Source of the DNA: an uncultured Muribaculaceae bacterium
GTDB taxonomy: Bacteria; Bacteroidota; Bacteroidia; Bacteroidales; Muribaculaceae
Assembly (NCBI GenBank): GCA_910586975.1
Contig: CAJUKX010000012.1
Span: 1 to 64,000 of the forward strand
Reading direction: 5' to 3'
DNA length: 64,000 bases
The stretch's first letter is position 1; the number at the start of each line of letters is the position of its first letter. A model generated the notes under the pieces. It had not been told where the DNA came from, searched no databases, and saw nothing but the letters and a program-made list of their open reading frames with translations. Below are positions 7,386-17,408 of this stretch, one piece after another. Position numbers and translations under genes: made by a program.

Positions 7386-8189
7386 CTATCGTGAGATAGA
7401 AGAGTTACCGCTTGATGACACCGATGTATTGCGAGCCTGCAGCTTTTTGATGTTGATACCCGAATTGCCTGATGAGGCTACGCTGTAGCTGTCAACTTTG
7501 CCTGAAACCTTGATTTCTGAGTTGCCGCTCGACTGGGCCGAGAGGCTGGTGGCGTTGATCTCTATATCGGTGCTGCTGTTTCCGCTGGTGCGAACTTTAG
7601 CTTTGTCGCAAAGAAGTTCTTCAACCGAAATTCCTGAGTTGCCAGATGATGTTGTGTCGAAGAATGAGCATACAGCCTTACCGTCAAACTCAATTGAGCT
7701 GTTGCCGGTTGATGTGCCACGGATAGTCTCGCAGTCAACTTTTTGTTTGAATTCCACTTCGCTGTTTCCTGAGGTTGTTACAGTGAGGTCGCCTTGTACT
7801 GCAACGTATCCTTTTACTTTGATTTGCGAGTTACCGCTTGTGTTATATGTGCTGACAGTGGGGGCGGAAAGCTTCACCTTTATCACATACCCCTTCTTTG
7901 ACCATGTACTCTTGTCATTCTGTGTCTCGAAATACAAAGTATTGTTTTTCACATATACATTGAGTGCTTCCAGACCGTAGGATGTAGATGTAGCCGCGAT
8001 GCTTACCGACGAAGACGGAGTATACTCGATGTCGATATTGCTGCATGAGCGAATGGTGTTGAACGAACCTTTCACAGTTAGATTTTTTGTGATTGTAACG
8101 TCTTTATCCACCTTATTGTTGGATGCATCGCTTGTGGCGCACGACATAAGTGTGGCGGCTGCCAGTAAACTGTAGATTATTTTTTTCAT
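7386..8189 (-). CDS. DUF2807 (GIN-domain) lipoprotein with SGNS repeats
   Basis: A 267-residue exported protein. The signal peptide ends in the lipobox LMSC (Cys 17), so it should be a lipoprotein, probably on the outer membrane. From about residue 25 it matches the putative autotransporter-adhesin head GIN domain (DUF2807), a right-handed beta helix. The motif S/T-S-G-N-S recurs roughly every 20-25 residues up to the C-terminus (SGNSQIKVKG, SGNSEVEF, SGNSGISV, SGNSGINI, SGNSSISR), marking the turns of the helix. Function in Bacteroidetes is not established. It stands alone between two convergent neighbours. Confidence 0.85.
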   Translation of the reverse strand: MKKIIYSLLAAATLMSCATSDASNNKVDKDVTITKNLTVKGSFNTIRSCSNIDIEYTPSSSVSIAATSTSYGLEALNVYVKNNTLYFETQNDKSTWSKKGYVIKVKLSAPTVSTYNTSGNSQIKVKGYVAVQGDLTVTTSGNSEVEFKQKVDCETIRGTSTGNSSIEFDGKAVCSFFDTTSSGNSGISVEELLCDKAKVRTSGNSSTDIEINATSLSAQSSGNSEIKVSGKVDSYSVASSGNSGINIKKLQARNTSVSSSGNSSISR

Positions 8190-8342
8190 AGTGCGTTAAT
8201 TGAGTTTTCTGATAATAAGACGTACAACCTGAGCTGATTGTGACATTATAAATCAATATTTATTGATATTAACACTTATGTGCTTCAATATTGCACATAT
8301 ACATTACTAAATTTGCACTATAATTAGTAATAATATATTGAT

Positions 8343-8558
8343 ATGGCAACAATCTCCTCTACCGACAACTTATTTGCAACAGCCTCAATCATGGGGCAGC
8401 AGTTTTTCCATTTTGCAGGAAACGGAATATCTTCATTATCCGAATTGATATCGCGCGTGCGGCATCATCCTTTAGCACCCAAGGGGATGGTGACACTCAC
8501 TGTACGCAACTCATCGCAAGGATGGTCGCAGAGTCGTGCATTCTATCTTGGAGCTTGA
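8343..8558 (+). CDS. Small hypothetical protein (71 aa)
   Basis: I do not recognise a family. The 71 residues have no signal peptide or membrane segment; the C-terminal half is a compact strand-rich sequence (GMVTLTVRNSSQGWSQSRAFYLGA). A TAAATTTG element lies at 8308-8315, 27 bp before the ATG, but its upstream element is poor. The gene is followed by a long perfect inverted-repeat terminator shared with purL. A free-standing promoter and terminator support a real short gene. Confidence 0.55.
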   Translation: MATISSTDNLFATASIMGQQFFHFAGNGISSLSELISRVRHHPLAPKGMVTLTVRNSSQGWSQSRAFYLGA

Positions 8559-8570
8559 TTAAACAAGTTC

Positions 8571-8626
8571 GTAATATGAAAAGAATCCGTGTCGCTGTTG
8601 AGCGGCACGGATTCTTTTCATATTAC
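8571..8626. terminator. Long palindromic bidirectional terminator
   Basis: A 21-bp perfect inverted repeat (8571-8591 with 8606-8626), plus an inner CGC/GCG pair, forms a hairpin of about 25 bp between two convergent genes. A4/T4 runs lie inside the stem. It is longer than a typical intrinsic terminator. Confidence 0.75.
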
Positions 8627-8639
8627 GTAAGTATGTATT

Positions 8640-11600
8640 TTACTTGTGTTCTTCGCACCAGCGGCGGGCGTTGACAAATGCGGCCAGCCACGGGGTGGCG
8701 TCCTCGTTGCGACGGGTGCGGGGATAGAAACCGCACTGCCACGGGAATATGGCGCGTTCAAGGTGGGGCATCATAGCCAGATGGCGGCCATCGGCCGAGC
8801 ATATACCGGCTACAGCTCCGGTAGAGCCGTTAGGATTGGCAGGATATGCGTTGTAGGCGTATTTGGCTACAATGTTGTAGTCGGCCAATGCTCCGGGCAG
8901 GTTGAAACGGCCTTCGCCGTGAGCCACCCATATACCAAGGCGCATACCGGCCAGAGAACCGAGCATTACGCTGGGATTCTTGGGTATTGTAAGTCCGAGG
9001 AAGTTAGATTCGAACTTGTGCGAGCGGTTGTGCTCCATCTTTATGGGTTTGGCACCTTCCTTGTTGCTCTTGATAAGGCCGAGTTCAATCATGAGCTGGC
9101 AACCGTTGCATATACCCAGGCTCAGGGTGTCGGGGCGCGAGTAGAAGCGTTCGAGGGTTGTGCGGGCTTTTTCGTTCCATTTAAAACCGCTTGCCCATCC
9201 CTTGGCCGAGCCGAGAACGTCGCTGTTTGAGAAGCCACCGCAGAATACAATCATCTGTACATCATCGAGTGTTTCGCGTCCGCTCATCAGGTCGGTCATG
9301 TGTACGTCTTTCACGTCAAATCCGGCCAGGAAGAGCGAGTAAGCCATTTCGCGGTCGCCGTTCACACCCTTTTCGCGGATGATAGCGGCGCGTACGCCTG
9401 AACGTTCCTTGCGGCCTTCGGTAACACCGAGTGCTTCAAATGTACCCTTGAACGAAGCGGGGATAGCGTAGCGCAGGGGCTGGTTTTTGTAGTTGGCAAA
9501 GCGCTGTTCAGCACATTCGGCACCGCTCTGAAGGCGGTCGAGTTCGTATGAAGGAGCATACCACACATCGCGCAGACCGTCAATGTTGATGAGTCTTTCG
9601 GTGTCGTTGTGAGTGAGCATCACCACTCGTTCAGCGGCAGGGCATGCGATGGGGAAGTATTTGAGCTTGGCCTCGTCGAGGATGGCTTCAACCGATTCCT
9701 TGGCAGAGTCGGCTACCTGAATTACGACAGCCGGATTTTCGGCGAAGAGAATCTTCACGAGGTCGGTTTCGTTGTAGTGCTTGAAACCGTCGGTATAGAC
9801 TTTAAGACCTCCGCGGGTGTTGGCAAACACCATTTCGAGCAGGGTGGTGATAAGACCGCCGGCGCTCACGTCGTGCATGGCAAGTAGCTTGCGTCCCTTT
9901 ACAAGGCGCTGCACGGTGTTGAAGGCGGTGATGAACTTGTCGGCGTCTTTCACGGTGGGCACTTCCGAACCGATCTTGCTCAGAGTCTGGGCAAGAGCCG
10001 AGCCACCGAGTTTAAGTTCGTCGGAAGAGAAGTCTATATAATATAATGTAGAGTTGGCTGAATTTACCAGAACCGGCGATACGGTACGACGTACATTCGA
10101 AACTTCGCCGGCTGCCGAGATAATCACAGTGCCGGGAGCAAGTACGGGCTTGCCGTCGGCATATTTCTGTGTCATCGACAGAGAGTCTTTACCGGTAGGA
10201 ATGTTGATGCCGAGAGCGCAGGCAAAGTCAGAGCAAGCCTTCACGGCGCGGTACAGGGCAGCGTCCTCGCCTTCGTTGCGGCAGGGCCACATCCAGTTGG
10301 CGCTCAGCGACACGCTCTTGAGCCCCTTGGCAAGCTGTGCGCCTGCTATATTGGTGAGCGATTCGGCAATGGCAAGAACCGAGCCGGCAGCCGAGTCGGC
10401 AAGAGCGGCCTGAGGTGCGTGGCCTATAGAAGTGGCGATACCCGATTTGCCATGATAGTCGAGAGCTACCACGCCGCAGTCGCTCAGAGGCAGTTGGAGT
10501 TCGCCCTGACACTGCTGACGTGCGATGCGTCCGGTAACCGAGCGGTCAACCTTGTTGGTGAGCCAATCCTTGCATGCAACGGCTTCGAGCGACAGCACAT
10601 TCTTGATGTAAGTGTTGAGCTCATCGTCCGAGACGGCGGGATTCTCAAATGTGCGGTTCACGGTGCTGTCGGTCATCACAGTCTTGGGCGAGTTGCCAAA
10701 CATATCGTCCATTTCAAGGTCGATGGGCTTAACGCCGTCGGCCTGGGTGAATACGAAGCGATGGTCGTCGGTGGTTTCGCCTACGATATACATAGGTGCG
10801 CGTTCGCGCTGGGCGATGCGTTCTACCAAGGGGATGTCTTCAGCATTGATGATGAAGCCCATGCGTTCCTGGCTCTCGTTGCCTATGATTTCCTTGGCCG
10901 AGAGGGTGGGGTCGCCTACGGGCAGAGCGCTCATGTCAATTGTGCCGCCGGTGGCTTCAACGAGTTCAGAGAGGGCGTTGAGGTGTCCGCCTGCACCGTG
11001 GTCGTGGATCGACACGATAGGATTGACGGGCGATTCGGCCAAAGCGCGGATAACGTTCGACACGCGTTTCTGCATTTCGGGGTTGGCGCGTTGAACGGCG
11101 TTGAGTTCGATGGCGTTGGCGTATGAGCCGGTATCGACACTCGACACAGCGCCGCCACCCATACCGATACGGTAGTTGTCGCCGCCCGAAACCACTACTT
11201 TCTGTCCGGGCACGGGTTCGCCCTTGCGAGCGTCTTTGGCATCGGCATAGCCTACACCGCCGGCGAGCATTATCACCTTGTCGTAGCCGTAGTCGCGGCC
11301 ATGCTCTGAGTGTTCAAATGTGAGTACAGAACCGCAGATGAGGGGCTGACCGAATTTATTACCGAAGTCAGAAGCACCGTTTGAAGCCTTTATGAGGATT
11401 TCGGCCGGAGTCTGATAGAGCCATACACGAGGATTCATGGCCAGTTCCCATTTCTTTTCGGGAGACAGGCGGGGGTATGAAGTCATGTAAACGGCAGTGC
11501 CGGCCAGTGGCAGTGAGGCGCGTCCGCCGCCAAGACGGTCGCGTATTTCGCCGCCGGTACCGGTAGCGGCACCGTTGAAAGGTTCTACGGTTGTGGGGAA

Positions 11601-12353
11601 GTTATGGGTCTCTGCCTTGAGAGATATGACGGTCTTTACGGGACGTTCCTCGAAGTAGTCGGGACGGTCGGGATTTACAGGATAGAACTGTTCAATCTTA
11701 GGACCTTTTACAAAGGCTACATTGTCTTTGTAAGCCGAAACAAGATCGTTGGGATTTTCTTTAGAAGTTTTTTTAATGAGTCCGAAAAGCGAAGAAGGCA
11801 TTTCCTCACCGTCGATTACGAAAGTGCCGTTGAATATTTTGTGGCGGCAATGTTCAGAGTTAACCTGCGAGAATCCGAAAACCTCGCTGTCGGTAAGGGG
11901 ACGACCCAGACGTTGTGCGAGTTGGCGCAGATAGTCTTCTTCCTCGGGAGACAGGGCAAGACCTTCGCTTTTGTTGTAAGCTGAGATGTCGTCGATATAC
12001 ACAATGGGAGCAGGCTCGGACTGAGCTTCGAAAACATTGGCCCGCAGGTCGTCATAAACGCGCTGCAACATGGGGTCGTAAGCGATTTCACCCTCGGCAG
12101 GTGCGCTTTGAAACTCTTCTATGCGCTGTATGCCCGAAAGTCCCATATTCTGGGAAATTTCTACGGCATTTGTGCTCCAGGGAGTAATCATTTCTCTACG
12201 GGGGCCGATAAAGCGACCTTTCAAAAGCTTGGAAGCGAGCGGCTTGGCGCCTTCGAGGAGCCATGTGAGGCGTTCATTCTCGGTGTCGGTGAGTTTGTGA
12301 TCCGACTGTACGAGAAATACCTTATGGCTATCCTTCTTGAAGAAAGTAATCAT
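8640..12353 (-). CDS. purL: Phosphoribosylformylglycinamidine synthase, large single-chain form
   Basis: At 1237 residues this is the single-chain PurL that makes FGAM from FGAR, ATP and glutamine in purine synthesis. The N-terminal PurS-like part precedes the synthase halves, with SQVNSEHCRHKIF (about 163-175), ETHNFPT and two Gly-rich nucleotide sites. The C-terminal class I glutamine amidotransferase has the nucleophile in GICNGCQLM (first Cys near 1082). The later His-Glu pair lies in MMPHLERAI, where many family members have HPER. It is monocistronic with its own promoter (TATCTTTG). Several long antisense frames inside it are artefacts of high GC. Confidence 0.97.
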   Translation of the reverse strand: MITFFKKDSHKVFLVQSDHKLTDTENERLTWLLEGAKPLASKLLKGRFIGPRREMITPWSTNAVEISQNMGLSGIQRIEEFQSAPAEGEIAYDPMLQRVYDDLRANVFEAQSEPAPIVYIDDISAYNKSEGLALSPEEEDYLRQLAQRLGRPLTDSEVFGFSQVNSEHCRHKIFNGTFVIDGEEMPSSLFGLIKKTSKENPNDLVSAYKDNVAFVKGPKIEQFYPVNPDRPDYFEERPVKTVISLKAETHNFPTTVEPFNGAATGTGGEIRDRLGGGRASLPLAGTAVYMTSYPRLSPEKKWELAMNPRVWLYQTPAEILIKASNGASDFGNKFGQPLICGSVLTFEHSEHGRDYGYDKVIMLAGGVGYADAKDARKGEPVPGQKVVVSGGDNYRIGMGGGAVSSVDTGSYANAIELNAVQRANPEMQKRVSNVIRALAESPVNPIVSIHDHGAGGHLNALSELVEATGGTIDMSALPVGDPTLSAKEIIGNESQERMGFIINAEDIPLVERIAQRERAPMYIVGETTDDHRFVFTQADGVKPIDLEMDDMFGNSPKTVMTDSTVNRTFENPAVSDDELNTYIKNVLSLEAVACKDWLTNKVDRSVTGRIARQQCQGELQLPLSDCGVVALDYHGKSGIATSIGHAPQAALADSAAGSVLAIAESLTNIAGAQLAKGLKSVSLSANWMWPCRNEGEDAALYRAVKACSDFACALGINIPTGKDSLSMTQKYADGKPVLAPGTVIISAAGEVSNVRRTVSPVLVNSANSTLYYIDFSSDELKLGGSALAQTLSKIGSEVPTVKDADKFITAFNTVQRLVKGRKLLAMHDVSAGGLITTLLEMVFANTRGGLKVYTDGFKHYNETDLVKILFAENPAVVIQVADSAKESVEAILDEAKLKYFPIACPAAERVVMLTHNDTERLINIDGLRDVWYAPSYELDRLQSGAECAEQRFANYKNQPLRYAIPASFKGTFEALGVTEGRKERSGVRAAIIREKGVNGDREMAYSLFLAGFDVKDVHMTDLMSGRETLDDVQMIVFCGGFSNSDVLGSAKGWASGFKWNEKARTTLERFYSRPDTLSLGICNGCQLMIELGLIKSNKEGAKPIKMEHNRSHKFESNFLGLTIPKNPSVMLGSLAGMRLGIWVAHGEGRFNLPGALADYNIVAKYAYNAYPANPNGSTGAVAGICSADGRHLAMMPHLERAIFPWQCGFYPRTRRNEDATPWLAAFVNARRWCEEHK

Positions 12354-12382
12354 ATAAGAAATATGTGATTTGGAATTTGCTG

Positions 12383-12414
12383 CAAAGATACGAATTTTTT
12401 AGGGCATTAACAAG
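12383..12414 (-). promoter_or_regulatory. Promoter of purL
   Basis: Minus strand: TTG within 12414-12411, 20 bp, TATCTTTG (12390-12383). The ATG at 12353 follows 30 bp later. No obvious purine riboswitch lies in this short leader. Confidence 0.65.
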
Positions 12415-12476
12415 CCGTGTAATGACTCTCGTGTACTAAATTTGACCTATATTCCCATTTTTTTAGATAATAAGCA

Positions 12477-12504
12477 CGCCCGGCGGTTTGAGAACCGTCG
12501 GGCG
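12477..12504 (-). terminator. Hairpin after the glycogen cassette
   Basis: CGCCCGGCGGTT (12477-12488) and AACCGTCGGGCG (12493-12504) form a GC-rich stem with one mismatch just after the GH57 stop. The T-tract is weak. Confidence 0.55.
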
Positions 12505-12532
12505 TAGGAATTTCTAAAGCGGTATGCCGGTT

Positions 12533-13945
12533 TTATTCAGCTTTCTTCTTTGTGGCCTTGGGCTTGGCCTCTTTTGTAGCGCAAGCTTTTCTGCCTCTGG
12601 GCTTGGCAGGTGCTTCGGCAGCTTCCTTGCGGTTGTTGTGCTCGATGTTGTACTGAGCCAGGCTCTTGCTCATTGATTCCTTCTCGCGGGTGAGTTCAGC
12701 GATTTCGCTTTCCTGATTGCGGATGGTCTTGAGCAGCGAGTTGAGTTCTTCGTTGTCGACGCTCAGAGGATATTGTTCATCAACACGTACCAGGAAGTCG
12801 GCCAGTACGTTCATGTAGTTGGTGAATGCCGAGTAGGGCGATTCGTAGGGGCTGAAGTTGGCGTGACCCTCAGAGAAGTGCTTGGTCGACATGTAGTAGA
12901 AGTGGTCAGAACCTTGCAGATACCACCAGTCCTGTTTGAGACGGCGGTCGGTGCAAAGGCGTACGCGTTCGCCGGCGCTGTAGAGCTTGTCGAGGGCTTC
13001 GCGCTGCAGCTGGTTGCCGCACCATGCCGATACGTCGCGGGCTTCGTCGGCACCCGATATGGGGTGAACCACTGCAAGTGAATCCACAGCCTTGAGTTTT
13101 GAGATGGCCTCGGTGGGAGTCCAAAACTCTATGCCGCGTTCGTTGGCAAAGCGGGGCAGAGCTTCGAGGAACTGGAATATGCCTGACGAAGCGGGCTGCA
13201 TGGCGCCGAATGTCTCCAGATTAAGGCAGATGTTGATGATCTGTTCTTCGGCCGGAGTAGAAGCAATCCAGTCCATGTACTTGTCGGCGGTGAGGGGATA
13301 AGCATCCCAGTTTGAATCGGAGAAACGGAATGCGATATCGTCGCTGAGTTTGTCGTTTTTGAGCAGGAGCTTGAGCTTGGGGGCAGAAGCGGCTGAGTAG
13401 ATGTAGTCGGGCGACTTCCAGCCGAGGATGTGCTTGGCGCCCTCGGTAAGGCTGCCCTTGAATCCCATTGCATAAATCTGCGGAGCGATATCGTCAGAGT
13501 AGATAAGCTCGGTGTTGCGGAATACTTTGGGCTTCTGGCCGAAGAGCGAATATAGTTTGTCGCAGAGTACTTTGGTCTGTTCCTGGAATTCTTCGGGGTC
13601 GTAGAGCGAAGCCAGCGAGTGGGCGTAGGGAGTTGCAAGGAACTCAACTTTGCCGGTGTCGGCGAGCTTGCGCAGGATGTCGATGAATTCGGGTACGTAC
13701 TGTTCGAATTGTTCGATGGCAGCGCCGGTGAGCGAAATGGAGAAGCGGAAAGCACCCTTGGTGTCGTTGACCATGCGGAGCAGGGTTTCGGCAGCCGGGA
13801 TATAGCTTTGCTGTGCTATTCTTGTAACGATGTCATCGTTGAGGAAGTCATCGTAGTAGTAGTGGTCGTTACCGATATCAAAGAAGCGATAGCGTTTGAG
13901 GCGGAACGGCTGGTGTATCTCGAAGTTGAAACTTACGGCTTTCAT
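12533..13945 (-). CDS. Glycoside hydrolase family 57 alpha-amylase/glucanotransferase
   Basis: 470 residues. The N-terminal family signature is MKAVSFNFEIHQPFRLKRY, with the conserved FEIHQP. The next part holds FDIGNDHYYYDDFLNDDI, with the His and acidic residues of GH57. A catalytic (beta/alpha)7 barrel follows, with the expected nucleophile region near FRNTELIYSDD (about 140-150). The C-terminus has a coiled coil (about 400-435) and a basic Ala/Lys-rich tail. It acts on alpha-1,4-glucan in the cytoplasm. It is third in an operon with a debranching enzyme and a GT4 synthase, eight bases after the latter, which points to glycogen turnover. Confidence 0.9.
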   Translation of the reverse strand: MKAVSFNFEIHQPFRLKRYRFFDIGNDHYYYDDFLNDDIVTRIAQQSYIPAAETLLRMVNDTKGAFRFSISLTGAAIEQFEQYVPEFIDILRKLADTGKVEFLATPYAHSLASLYDPEEFQEQTKVLCDKLYSLFGQKPKVFRNTELIYSDDIAPQIYAMGFKGSLTEGAKHILGWKSPDYIYSAASAPKLKLLLKNDKLSDDIAFRFSDSNWDAYPLTADKYMDWIASTPAEEQIINICLNLETFGAMQPASSGIFQFLEALPRFANERGIEFWTPTEAISKLKAVDSLAVVHPISGADEARDVSAWCGNQLQREALDKLYSAGERVRLCTDRRLKQDWWYLQGSDHFYYMSTKHFSEGHANFSPYESPYSAFTNYMNVLADFLVRVDEQYPLSVDNEELNSLLKTIRNQESEIAELTREKESMSKSLAQYNIEHNNRKEAAEAPAKPRGRKACATKEAKPKATKKKAE

Positions 13946-13953
13946 TTTGGGTC

Positions 13954-15216
13954 TTAATAGTTTTGGAGTACTTTGTTATAAATGTCGATTACCTTCTGGC
14001 CTGCTTTTTCCCAGGTGATCTGGGCAACCTCGGCCAGCCCTTCTTCGCGCAGCGACTTATACAGGGCGGGATAAGAAATGATTGCGTTAATCGCGTCGGC
14101 CATGGCGTCGATGTCCCAGTAGTCGGTCTTGATTACGTGGTTTAGGATTTCGGCGCATCCGCTCTGTTTTGAGATTATAGAGGGACAGCCCATCTGCATG
14201 GCTTCGAGGGGAGAGATACCGAAGGGTTCTGAAACCGATGGCATGATGTACACATCTGATGCTTTGAGCATTTCGTATACCTGCTTGCCTTTCTGGAATC
14301 CGGGGAAGTGGAATCGGTCGGCGATACCGCGTGCGGCGGCAAGGTCGATCATTTTTTCCATCATGTCGCCGGAGCCGGCCATCACAAAGCGTACGTTATG
14401 GTTGTTCTTGAGTACCTTTGCGGCAGCTTCAACAAAGTATTCAGGGCCTTTCTGCATTGTGATACGTCCCAGGAAGGTCACTACTTTTTCTTTGGGTTTG
14501 GTGACTTCCACGTCGAGCAGTTCCTGACTCAGAGGCACTACGGCGTTGTGTACTGTAGTGACTTTTGAGGGATCTATGCCGTATTTATCAATCACAGTCT
14601 GGCGTGTGAGGTTTGACACTGTGATGATATGGTCGGCATGTATCATACCGTCGCGTTCGATGTTGAATACGGTAGGATTCACGTTGCCGCGCGAGCGGTC
14701 GTAGTCGGTGGCGTGCACGTGGATGACCAGGGGTTTGCCGGTCACCTGCTTGGCATGAATACCGGCCGGATAGCAGAGCCAGTCGTGGGCGTGTATTATG
14801 TCGAAGTCGAGCGTGCGTGCTATTACACCGGCTGTGATTGAGTAGTTGTTGATTTCCTCAAGGAGGTTGTCGGGATAACGTCCTGAGAATTCAATGCAGC
14901 CGAGGTCGTTGGTGCGCATGTAGTTGAAGTCGGCATAGATATGGTCGCGCAGTCTGAAGTACAGCTCGGGATCCATGAGTTTGCCGATGCGTTGCTCAAC
15001 ATAGTCGCGGCTTACATCGCGCCATGCCACAGGCACCTGTGAGGTGCCGATGATGTTGGCGAAAGAGCGGTCTTCGTCGCCCCAGGGTTTGGGTATGACA
15101 AAAGTGATATCCATGTTGCCGCATCTTGACATGCCTCGGGTAAGGCCATAGGAGGCAGTTCCAAGTCCTCCGAGGATATGGGGTGGAAATTCCCACCCGA
15201 ACATTAAGGCTTTCAT
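13954..15216 (-). CDS. Glycogen synthase-like glycosyltransferase (GT4/GT5 type)
   Basis: 420 residues, GT-B fold. The N-terminus MKALMFGWEFPPHILGGLGTAS carries the glycine-rich acceptor loop of glycogen synthases. HAHDWLCYPAGIHA (about 143-156) and the C-terminal VSEPFGISPLEAMQMG, with its E-x7-E motif, are the usual catalytic signatures. Such enzymes add glucose from a nucleotide sugar to a growing alpha-1,4-glucan. It lies between the debranching enzyme and the GH57 gene in one transcription unit. Bacteroides homologues are annotated both as glycogen synthase and as GT4; the donor is not readable from sequence. Confidence 0.88.
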   Translation of the reverse strand: MKALMFGWEFPPHILGGLGTASYGLTRGMSRCGNMDITFVIPKPWGDEDRSFANIIGTSQVPVAWRDVSRDYVEQRIGKLMDPELYFRLRDHIYADFNYMRTNDLGCIEFSGRYPDNLLEEINNYSITAGVIARTLDFDIIHAHDWLCYPAGIHAKQVTGKPLVIHVHATDYDRSRGNVNPTVFNIERDGMIHADHIITVSNLTRQTVIDKYGIDPSKVTTVHNAVVPLSQELLDVEVTKPKEKVVTFLGRITMQKGPEYFVEAAAKVLKNNHNVRFVMAGSGDMMEKMIDLAAARGIADRFHFPGFQKGKQVYEMLKASDVYIMPSVSEPFGISPLEAMQMGCPSIISKQSGCAEILNHVIKTDYWDIDAMADAINAIISYPALYKSLREEGLAEVAQITWEKAGQKVIDIYNKVLQNY

Positions 15217-15242
15217 ATTGGATTATTCGTTGGCAGGGTGGG

Positions 15243-17192
15243 TTAATCTTGATTGAATCGTTTGATGAGACGGATTGTGCGCAGAACCTCGGCAACGTTT
15301 GTAGCGTGGGAGATGGCGCCGCGTCCGCGATAAGGAGGATTGCCGTCATAGAGCTGCGAGAGCGAGCCTATGCAACCTTCGGTCATCTCGTCTTCAAAAC
15401 CGATGAGCATGCGGTCGATGTAGCTTACGCCGCTTAGTCCGAATACCTTGAGGTATGCCTCGGCATAGAAGCCCATGAGCCACGGGCGTGCAGGGCCTTG
15501 GTGCATGGCCAGCTCGCGTTCTTCGGGTGAACCCAGGTAGAGCGGACGGTAGCCATAGCTCTTGGGCGAGAGTGTGCGGAGTCCTTTGGGGGTGAGCAGT
15601 TCGCGGGTGACAACGTCGAGCACGCCTTTGCGCTGACGACGGTCGAGGGGCGAGTGGTCGAGGCCGATTGCAACAGCCATATTGGGGCGCACATCGGGCG
15701 ATGAATAGCGTCCGTCGACATAGTCGTAAAGGTAGCCGCTGTCGTTGAGGAACATGTCGATGAAAGGTTGCTTCATCTTTTCGGCCTCGGCGAGCCATGC
15801 CTGGCGGCGTTCGGCCAAAGCTTCGTTGCCTTCGAGCAGCGATGCGCCAAACATCAGTGCGTTGTACCACAGGGCGTTGAATTCAACCAGATATCCCGAG
15901 CGGGGAATGATGGGATGGCCGTTGTGATTGGCGTTCATCCAGCTTACGGGCGAGTCGGCGCCGTTGGTCGAGAGCAGGCCGGTGTCTTCGTTGACAAACA
16001 GGTTGGGGTGCTTGCCTTCGAGGATATAGTCGACTGCGGTTGTGATGAATTCTGTATAAAGTTCGCGCGCGCGGTCAAAGCCTTCGTTCTTGGCATACTG
16101 CTGTACGGCCCATGTAGCCCACAGAGGTATGTCGGGCAGTTCAATGCCGTGAATGCGCTGCGAGGGCTCGCCGGTTGCCATGAACTGTGTGAGGGCGCGT
16201 ATGCCCGTGTCCATGATTTTTTCGAAATCGGCGCGGTGGTCGATGGCCAGGGTAAGGCCGGGCAGCGACATGAATGTGTTTCGGGCGAGGATAGAACCCC
16301 AAGGGAAACCCGAGATAATGTACATGTTGTCGCTCTCCTTGATGTAGAACTGCTTTGCAGAGTTCTTGAGGGAGTTGAAGAAAGATGAACGCGGGGTGCG
16401 TGAGGCGATTTCCGTTTCGTACATCTTCTTAAGGCTGCGGGGCTTCACTTCGCTGATACCGGCCGAGAAGATGATAGACTCGCCTTTGCGGATAGGTACT
16501 TCGAAGTATCCGGGAACCCAGAGGTCTTCGCAGTAGGGGACACCGCGCTCGAGGTCTTTCACGTACTCGATGCCGTTGTACCAGTTGGGATCATCGACCC
16601 AAGTGGCCTTGTGGCTGAACTGCATGTACAGAGTGGGGAATCCCTTGTACAGGCAAGTTCCGATACCATTTTCCACGGGGATTATCTCGCGGTTGATGGT
16701 GTCGTTTGCCACACAGAGCGAATTGCTTTCGCGGAAAGCGAGGAAGGGGTTGAACCTGAGAGTGGTTGCAGAATGAGCTTCGACGAGCGTGTAGCGTATA
16801 AGGATACGGTTTTCATGCGAGATGAAAACTTTTTCTTTTGTAAGAATTACGCCACCTACTCGGTAGGTCAATTTAGGGATGCTCTCACATTCGAATTCGC
16901 GCACGTACTTATGTCCGTTGGGGCTGTATACACCGCCCTGATAGCGGTGGATGCCCAGACGGAATGGGGCACCGTGCTGAATTACGGTTTCGTCGAGCGA
17001 CGAGAGCAACACGTGGGGCTTGTTGCCAAGCTCGGGAATGGGGATCACCAGTAGTCCGTGTTGCTTGCGAGTATTGCACCCTACAAGGGTTGTGCAGAGA
17101 TAAGCACCTGCCTGGTTCGTGCGCAGCATCTCCTTGGGGAGCGACTGGTCGAGATTGATGAGCAGATTCTTATCAAATTTGAGGTAACTCAT
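15243..17192 (-). CDS. Glycogen debranching enzyme (amylo-alpha-1,6-glucosidase)
   Basis: 649 residues. The N-terminal domain of bacterial debranching enzymes spans about residues 15-240 (QAGAYLCTTLVGCNTRKQHG). The C-terminal GH133-type catalytic (alpha/alpha)6 barrel spans about 285-640, with GFPWGSILARNTFMSLPG, WATWAVQQYAKNEG and the acidic residue in NEDTGLLS. It removes alpha-1,6 branches of glycogen in the cytoplasm. First gene of a three-gene minus-strand unit with a promoter about 130 bp upstream. Confidence 0.92.
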   Translation of the reverse strand: MSYLKFDKNLLINLDQSLPKEMLRTNQAGAYLCTTLVGCNTRKQHGLLVIPIPELGNKPHVLLSSLDETVIQHGAPFRLGIHRYQGGVYSPNGHKYVREFECESIPKLTYRVGGVILTKEKVFISHENRILIRYTLVEAHSATTLRFNPFLAFRESNSLCVANDTINREIIPVENGIGTCLYKGFPTLYMQFSHKATWVDDPNWYNGIEYVKDLERGVPYCEDLWVPGYFEVPIRKGESIIFSAGISEVKPRSLKKMYETEIASRTPRSSFFNSLKNSAKQFYIKESDNMYIISGFPWGSILARNTFMSLPGLTLAIDHRADFEKIMDTGIRALTQFMATGEPSQRIHGIELPDIPLWATWAVQQYAKNEGFDRARELYTEFITTAVDYILEGKHPNLFVNEDTGLLSTNGADSPVSWMNANHNGHPIIPRSGYLVEFNALWYNALMFGASLLEGNEALAERRQAWLAEAEKMKQPFIDMFLNDSGYLYDYVDGRYSSPDVRPNMAVAIGLDHSPLDRRQRKGVLDVVTRELLTPKGLRTLSPKSYGYRPLYLGSPEERELAMHQGPARPWLMGFYAEAYLKVFGLSGVSYIDRMLIGFEDEMTEGCIGSLSQLYDGNPPYRGRGAISHATNVAEVLRTIRLIKRFNQD

Positions 17193-17321
17193 GACAGAGG
17201 GTGTTGTCTTGTTAGTGTATATTAATTTTTTTATTAAGATCTAAGGGCGGTTTGTTCTGATTTAAGGTATTCTGACGGCTCCGGGAGGGATTGCGGAGCA
17301 GCATATATTCAGTAAACGACA

Positions 17322-17353
17322 CGAAAGTAGCAAATTTTGCTCATTGACGCAAA
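17322..17353 (-). promoter_or_regulatory. Promoter of the glycogen cassette
   Basis: Minus strand: TTTG (17353-17350), 20 bp, TACTTTCG (17329-17322). One base off the -7 consensus. The leader to the start at 17192 is about 120 nt; I see no known riboswitch in it. Confidence 0.55.
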
Positions 17354-17408
17354 TAAAAATTGAAAAAAGTTACGGGTAAATTAATTTTAACAAAGTTTTA
17401 TTAAAATA

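Noticed and set aside
8646..11126. Long plus-strand frames opposite purL (for example 8646-9230 and 10419-11126)
   Set aside because: They are antisense to a clear 1237-residue enzyme and share its GC-rich codon pattern; no start signals or domains.
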